This document shows, piece after piece, positions 31,017 to 34,741 of a stretch of DNA of 34,741 nucleotides; the stretch's first letter is position 1, and each line of letters begins with the position of its first letter. The notes under the pieces were generated by a model. That model saw only the letters and a list, made by a program, of their open reading frames with translations, was not told the origin of the DNA and did not search any database. The position numbers were made by a program, and so were the translations under genes. Source of the stretch: a bacterium (lineage in GTDB: Bacteria > Patescibacteriota > Saccharimonadia > CAILAD01 > BJGX01); contig JAKOQC010000102.1 of NCBI GenBank assembly GCA_029778565.1, positions 1-34,741 of the forward strand, written 5' to 3'.

Positions 31017-31145
31017 TTACTTCCACTCGAGTTGATCAAGAATAGGATCGCCCTGATCCTTTTGATCAAAAGTTAAGTCTTCTGGAACCTCAGGGGTAGG
31101 TTCTGCATGAGTAACGTTTAGTATATCCGTTTTCTTTTGTTTCAT
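31017..31145 (-). CDS. 42-aa acidic peptide gene of the mini-operon
   Basis: Short ORF with a good Shine-Dalgarno (AAAAGGGG at 31153-31160, 7-nt spacing) and its own terminator. The peptide begins with a basic MKQKKTDILN, continues with an acidic, proline-dotted middle (AEPTPEVPEDL) and ends in LDQLEWK. It has ten Asp/Glu, four Pro, no Cys and no membrane helix. It is the second gene of a two-peptide transcript. No family recognised. A signalling, bacteriocin-like or precursor peptide are options, all unproven. Confidence 0.6.
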   Translation of the reverse strand: MKQKKTDILNVTHAEPTPEVPEDLTFDQKDQGDPILDQLEWK

Positions 31146-31172
31146 TTGGTATCCCCTTTTCACTTTGACATC

Positions 31173-31208
31173 CTGGGAGTAGTAAGCTGAATTGCTTACT
31201 ACTCCCAG
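31173..31208. repeat. Perfect 15-bp hairpin between the two peptide genes
   Basis: CTGGGAGTAGTAAGC (31173-31187) and GCTTACTACTCCCAG (31194-31208) pair perfectly with a 6-nt loop. There is no T-run on either side, so it is not a standard terminator; RNA stability, processing or translation control of the second gene is more likely. Confidence 0.8.
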
Positions 31209-31216
31209 ACGGATGT

Positions 31217-31297
31217 TCAGCCGGCGCCTGGCTGTTCTCCGGGCGGATCGGACGGAAGGTTGTCCTCGGCGGTGTCAGGATTGTCGTAGGGGCCCAT
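31217..31297 (-). CDS. 26-aa proline-rich peptide gene of the mini-operon
   Basis: Very short ORF preceded by a near-perfect Shine-Dalgarno, AAAGGAGG (31303-31310), spaced 5 nt from the ATG. The peptide starts MGPYDNPDTAED and ends GEQPGAG, with six Pro, about six acidic residues, no Lys, Arg or Cys. The coding bases are strikingly GC-rich against the AT-rich surroundings. It is the first gene after the promoter at 31374-31402. No family recognised. Translation is supported by the ribosome site rather than by homology. Confidence 0.6.
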   Translation of the reverse strand: MGPYDNPDTAEDNLPSDPPGEQPGAG

Positions 31298-31373
31298 TTT
31301 CACCTCCTTTACGAAGTAGTAGGGTGGGTACATCTTGGTTGAGTATTTTACTACTCACCAGAAGAATACTGAA

Positions 31374-31402
31374 ATAATATATGCTTTTGCATATATTGTC
31401 AA
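31374..31402 (-). promoter_or_regulatory. Consensus promoter of the two-peptide mini-operon
   Basis: -35 TTGACA (31397-31402), exact 17-bp spacer, -10 TATTAT (31374-31379). Predicted start near 31367. The -35 begins 3 nt after the stop of the prolyl oligopeptidase gene. Confidence 0.8.
31376..31397. promoter_or_regulatory. Palindromic operator in the mini-operon promoter
   Basis: AATATATGC (31376-31384) and GCATATATT (31389-31397) are perfect 9-bp inverted arms around TTTT, filling the whole spacer between -35 and -10. This is a typical place for a repressor dimer or an MerR-type regulator. Confidence 0.6.
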
Positions 31403-31404
31403 TA

Positions 31405-33429
31405 CTATCTATTACTTTTTAAAATAGTTTTATCTATAAATGCCCAGTTTCTGGCCTGCGATACAATGTCGTCATTCAAGCTAGATCCACCTGTGTGACC
31501 TGAGTTTAGATCTGTATAAACAAATGAATTAAGATTGTACTCTTGTAGTCTTGCTGCAAATTTCCATGCGTGCATGGGATGCACGCGAGAATCGTTCATG
31601 CCCGCCCTTAATAAAATGGGTGGGTAGGTAGTATTATTAAGAACATTATGATACGGCGACCATTTCTTGATTTTACTAAAATCACCTGGTTTTTCAGGAT
31701 CTCCATATTCTTCTTTCCACCGACTAGCAATAAGAAATTTATGAAATCTATACATGTCACAAAGTGGTACATTTGCAATAACAGCCCCAAATAGTTTTGG
31801 TTCTTTGATCATAGCTGCAGACACTAAAAGACCACCATTACTACCACCCCATATAGCCAACTTACTTGGTTTGGTATATTTTTTTCTTATTAATGTTTTT
31901 GCAACAGCAATAAAATCATCAAAACTTTTCTCTTTATTCTTGTTTATGCCTTCGGTATGCCAATGCTTACCAAATTCACCACCGCCCCGAATATTTGCTA
32001 CTACATAAATACCATTTTGGCGTAAAAATTTTTCCCTATAGATATTATATGCAGGCAATAATGATATTCCAAAGCCACCATATCCATATAATACCAATGG
32101 GTTATTTGAGTTGAGGGTAATCTTTTTTGAAGCGACCATGAAGAACGGTATTTCCACACCATCTTTGCTTTCGCATTTCATTTGTCGAACCTTCATTTCT
32201 CTAGACAAGTCAAACTGAGGTTTTTGTAGGATTTTCTGTGTATTATTATCGACATCATATAAAACAATAGATCGAGAGATAATAAAATTTGAATAGCTAA
32301 AGCTTAACTGATTTTCACTATTTGTACTCATCATGTCGTTTACAGATGAATATTTAGGTAAGTCGACAGTTGTTTTGAGTTGACCTGTTTTGGAATAAAT
32401 CTTTATCTCTGAAGCAACGTTTTTGACAAAAGAACAAACTAGATAATTCTTAAGCACAATACAAGTATCGAGAATGCGATCTTTTTCTGGTTTTACAATA
32501 GTCTGCCAGTTTTCTATTCCTTTCATTAGCTGTGAAAAACTACAAGAAAGTATTTTGCCATTCGGTGCGCCATTAAGTGTATGTATGAGTAATTTATCTT
32601 CAAGTATAAGTGGATGTTTGAAGGTTTTATCTAATTTTAAGATTTCAGAATAGATATTTGTTTTTAATTTAAGAATAAAAACCCTTGAATGTTGCCAACC
32701 TTTGGTTGCTAAAACTACTAGATTTTTATTATCACTACTTAGACCAAATACCATACTATACTCTTTTGATAAATGCTTACCAAAAATTTGCTTATCATCG
32801 CTTGGATCATCTCCTAATCTGTGGAAATAAATGCGTTGATAATAATCGGGCTGTGATTTTTCAACAAGTAATGGATCTGGTTTTTTGTAATAAAAGCCAG
32901 ATTCATCATCTAGCCACTTACAATATCCGCCTCTACCTACCATGATTTCTTTGTCTACTGGCTGGGAGTTTGACATATTGCCTATATGGATAATTGTTTT
33001 TTCACTACCCGATTGTGTAATTTCGTAAATATAATAATCCCCTGAAAGACTTGGCTGAAAAAGGGCTACTTTGACATCCGGTGGGAGTTTATTAGAGTCT
33101 AAGATAAGCTGGCTATCTCTAAAAGGTTTTCTACAGCGTAAGTAGCGCGGTCTTTGTTCTGTAACATTTCTTTCTTGGTAATACCAGAACTTTCCAATCA
33201 GTCTCGGAGTAGAGCGCCAAGTGTAATTAAATTTATCTTCGAATTCTCTTACATAACGAGTAATTCTTTTCTCGCCTATGTATGCATTAAAATACATATT
33301 CTGTTCATCTACCCATTTTTTAACAGACCTATCGTCAACGTCTTCAAGCCAATGATAAGAATCATTAATTTGATGACCTGCGATTGTATATTGATAATTC
33401 GTTTTTTTAGTTTTTGGTGGAATATGCAT
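31405..33429 (-). CDS. Prolyl oligopeptidase (peptidase family S9A)
   Basis: Cytoplasmic serine peptidase cutting short peptides after proline. 674 aa, normal for the family. An N-terminal segment with YHWLEDVDD (the conserved YxWLE motif), a seven-bladed propeller (about residues 70-400) that limits substrate size, and a C-terminal alpha/beta-hydrolase with S530 in WGGSNGG, D613 in GMNDSRVHP and H645 in SGHTGG. NIRGGGEFGKHWH is the oxyanion-region motif. No signal peptide. The gene is clearly AT-rich compared with the neighbouring island. Its promoter shares a -35 with the divergent permease gene. Confidence 0.95.
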   Translation of the reverse strand: MHIPPKTKKTNYQYTIAGHQINDSYHWLEDVDDRSVKKWVDEQNMYFNAYIGEKRITRYVREFEDKFNYTWRSTPRLIGKFWYYQERNVTEQRPRYLRCRKPFRDSQLILDSNKLPPDVKVALFQPSLSGDYYIYEITQSGSEKTIIHIGNMSNSQPVDKEIMVGRGGYCKWLDDESGFYYKKPDPLLVEKSQPDYYQRIYFHRLGDDPSDDKQIFGKHLSKEYSMVFGLSSDNKNLVVLATKGWQHSRVFILKLKTNIYSEILKLDKTFKHPLILEDKLLIHTLNGAPNGKILSCSFSQLMKGIENWQTIVKPEKDRILDTCIVLKNYLVCSFVKNVASEIKIYSKTGQLKTTVDLPKYSSVNDMMSTNSENQLSFSYSNFIISRSIVLYDVDNNTQKILQKPQFDLSREMKVRQMKCESKDGVEIPFFMVASKKITLNSNNPLVLYGYGGFGISLLPAYNIYREKFLRQNGIYVVANIRGGGEFGKHWHTEGINKNKEKSFDDFIAVAKTLIRKKYTKPSKLAIWGGSNGGLLVSAAMIKEPKLFGAVIANVPLCDMYRFHKFLIASRWKEEYGDPEKPGDFSKIKKWSPYHNVLNNTTYPPILLRAGMNDSRVHPMHAWKFAARLQEYNLNSFVYTDLNSGHTGGSSLNDDIVSQARNWAFIDKTILKSNR

Positions 33430-33464
33430 TTTTACCTAGATTTTTATACACTTTATATATAAGA

Positions 33465-33493
33465 ATTATAATACATATCTTAATTATTTGCAA
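33465..33493 (-). promoter_or_regulatory. Promoter of the prolyl oligopeptidase gene
   Basis: -35 TTGCAA (33488-33493), 17-bp spacer, perfect -10 TATAAT (33465-33470). The -35 is its own reverse complement and is shared with the promoter at 33488-33516. AGG lies 6 nt before the ATG. Confidence 0.75.
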
Positions 33494-33516
33494 TTATTTA
33501 TTTGTGATAGTATAAT
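33488..33516 (+). promoter_or_regulatory. Promoter of the FtsX-like permease gene
   Basis: -35 TTGCAA (33488-33493), 17-bp spacer, perfect -10 TATAAT (33511-33516). Same -35 hexamer as the divergent promoter. The leader is about 49 nt and carries AGGGA before the ATG. Confidence 0.75.
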
Positions 33517-33571
33517 ATGCAAGTCATTTAATCGTTCTTCCCTATACCAGAACACAGCTGAAGGGACGGAA

Positions 33572-34678
33572 ATGAAGAGTACCTTTCGTTTTGCATGGAT
33601 AAAAGCATTTCGCCGCAAGCACGGTGCAAGTGCCGAGAAGGTTTCGGCCATTCGTATTGGCGCTTTTGCCTTTACGGGTGCACTAATAATGATGTTTGTT
33701 GCAATTAACCTCGAGAGTACAGATGGCACTGCCAGGTATTTTCGTACCAACACTTCAGACTATATTGTTACCCAGACTGGGTCTCGCAGTAATGTCGAGA
33801 GCTCGGTTGTCCCTACCGATGTAATGAAGAGCCTTAAGAATATAGATGGCATAGAAGCCGCGGGTATGACGTTCTACTTTGGCAAGCTGAAGGGTCGCGA
33901 TACCCTTTACTCTATGTACGAGCCTGGTAGCCCTATCGAGCCTTTGCTCGATTCTGGTCGGCATATTCAGAAAGATAATGAAACCGTTATTGATAAAGAT
34001 CTTGCTGCTTCACTCGGAATCAACCTGGGCGACAGCGTAAAGCTTGTTGAAGACAACTTTACTGTTGTGGGTCTTAGTCGTGAGACTGGCAGCTTTGGTA
34101 AAGAAATGGTTTTTATCTCTAACCCTGCGATGTTTCACCTCTATGGTGGGTTTGAGGTCTATAACCAAATTGCTGTTAAAACCAATGGTCATGCCATCCC
34201 AGATTCGGTAAAGTCGTCTTGGGGTAATTCTGTCGAGCTCATTACTCAGCAAGGATACATTAATGGCATTGTTGATTATTGGGGCCGCAATGTGAGCCCG
34301 CTAATTCTTACCATTATTGCAATTGTTACCCTACTTTCGCTCGTGAGTCTGTTGGTCTTTCTTATTAACCAGCTAAAGTTGCAATTACCTACAATGACTA
34401 TCTTTCGTACCTGTGGTGCATCGCGGCGCCAGGTAGGAGCTATTGAGGGCCTGGCCATGGCGATGCTTGCTGTAGCAGGCTATGTAGTGGCTGTGCCACT
34501 TGGTTATCTGTTTATTACTGCCAATAACCTCATTACGCCCGGCTTTCATGCCACACTGAGTAGTACCGAGCTGGTGTGGACAGGTATAATTATCTTTGTA
34601 ATTGCGTCGATTGCCGTGATTGTTACCTGGCGCAAGGCGAGCAAGAGCACACCCATGTCGCTCTTGCGCGGCCAATAG
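33572..34678 (+). CDS. FtsX/MacB-like ABC transporter permease
   Basis: Membrane permease of 368 aa with the MacB/FtsX architecture: a helix at about residues 28-46, a large extracytoplasmic domain (about 48-235, with NETVIDKDLAASLGINLGDSV, typical of the periplasmic core), then three helices and a short basic tail with SLLRG. I take ATG 33572 because AAGGGA precedes it; the frame is open to TTG 33488, which lies inside the -35. No ATPase gene is adjacent and a terminator follows, so its partner must be encoded elsewhere. Confidence 0.87.
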   Translation: MKSTFRFAWIKAFRRKHGASAEKVSAIRIGAFAFTGALIMMFVAINLESTDGTARYFRTNTSDYIVTQTGSRSNVESSVVPTDVMKSLKNIDGIEAAGMTFYFGKLKGRDTLYSMYEPGSPIEPLLDSGRHIQKDNETVIDKDLAASLGINLGDSVKLVEDNFTVVGLSRETGSFGKEMVFISNPAMFHLYGGFEVYNQIAVKTNGHAIPDSVKSSWGNSVELITQQGYINGIVDYWGRNVSPLILTIIAIVTLLSLVSLLVFLINQLKLQLPTMTIFRTCGASRRQVGAIEGLAMAMLAVAGYVVAVPLGYLFITANNLITPGFHATLSSTELVWTGIIIFVIASIAVIVTWRKASKSTPMSLLRGQ

Positions 34679-34687
34679 TTGCTATTT

Positions 34688-34713
34688 ACCCAGAGTTTTC
34701 TCTGGGTTTTTTT
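34688..34713 (+). terminator. Intrinsic terminator of the permease gene
   Basis: ACCCAGAG (34688-34695) and CTCTGGGT (34700-34707) form a perfect 8-bp stem with a TTTT loop, followed by six T. Confidence 0.9.
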
Positions 34714-34741
34714 ATTTACACAATATACCAAAATAATGCAT

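Noticed and set aside
31017-31145. Lasso-peptide precursor reading of the 42-aa ORF (Gly then Glu nine residues on)
   Set aside because: No lasso cyclase or B-protein gene is present, so the spacing is probably chance.
31192-31377. 61-aa plus-strand ORF over the peptide mini-operon
   Set aside because: The minus-strand ORF there has a near-perfect Shine-Dalgarno, promoter and terminator; the plus-strand ORF has none.
1-34741. Recoded TGA (as glycine or tryptophan)
   Set aside because: TGA ends adk, secD, the small ORF, the GNAT gene and others at expected positions, and conserved proteins contain no in-frame TGA.

Overview
The window looks like a chromosomal segment of a Patescibacteria/CPR bacterium, most likely Candidatus Saccharibacteria (TM7). 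This is inference from low-to-moderate GC, compact gene packing, many 4-8 nt gene overlaps, a set made almost entirely of information-processing and cell-envelope genes, and no biosynthetic pathway genes. TGA is used as an ordinary stop (adk, secD, the methyltransferase operon), so there is no sign of the TGA-recoding seen in some other CPR lineages. No tRNA, rRNA, CRISPR array or transposase was seen.

Layout. 1-4.4 kb: an Asn/Thr/Ser-rich secreted protein, an ATP-grasp protein, small membrane proteins including a TMEM175-type channel, a RecD/Dda-like helicase and a two-helix membrane protein. 4.4-9.8 kb (minus): a T-box-controlled operon ileS-rodA-thermonuclease-unknown. 9.8-14.4 kb (minus): a cysteine-free glutaredoxin-like protein, nrdR, ftsZ (long leader with an attenuator-like hairpin), ftsA, then the end of the rpsU-yqeY-ybeY-dgkA-adk-map operon, which extends to 16.6 kb. 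16.8-19.8 kb: recJ, a small basic protein, a winged-helix regulator, and a divergent zinc-ribbon tail-anchored protein. 19.8-22.2 kb (minus): secD and secF with a previously uncalled 34-codon ORF wedged between them by two ATGA overlaps. 22.3-25.7 kb (plus): priA-def-fmt. 25.7-28.9 kb (minus): a CheY-like regulator, a membrane histidine kinase and an unknown protein coupled to the kinase. 28.9-31.4 kb: a GC-richer accessory island with two consensus TTGACA promoters, holding a membrane protein-methyltransferase-GNAT operon and a mini-operon of two tiny proline-containing acidic peptides. 31.4-34.7 kb: an AT-rich prolyl oligopeptidase gene and a divergent FtsX-like permease, whose promoters share one palindromic -35 hexamer.

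How the genes work together. The core supplies translation initiation and turnover (ileS, def, fmt, map, rpsU, ybeY), cell division and wall elongation (ftsZ, ftsA, rodA, dgkA), replication restart and repair (priA, recJ, helicase) and protein export (secDF). Many core genes have a TATAAT-like -10 box only 6-8 nt before the start codon and no Shine-Dalgarno sequence, suggesting leaderless mRNAs. The accessory island instead uses consensus -35/-10 promoters with strong Shine-Dalgarno sites.

The best candidates for undescribed biology are the two-peptide mini-operon (30962-31402) beside a prolyl oligopeptidase, with an operator-like palindrome and alternating-orientation heptamers in its RNA, and the coupled small ORF between secD and secF (20738-20842).
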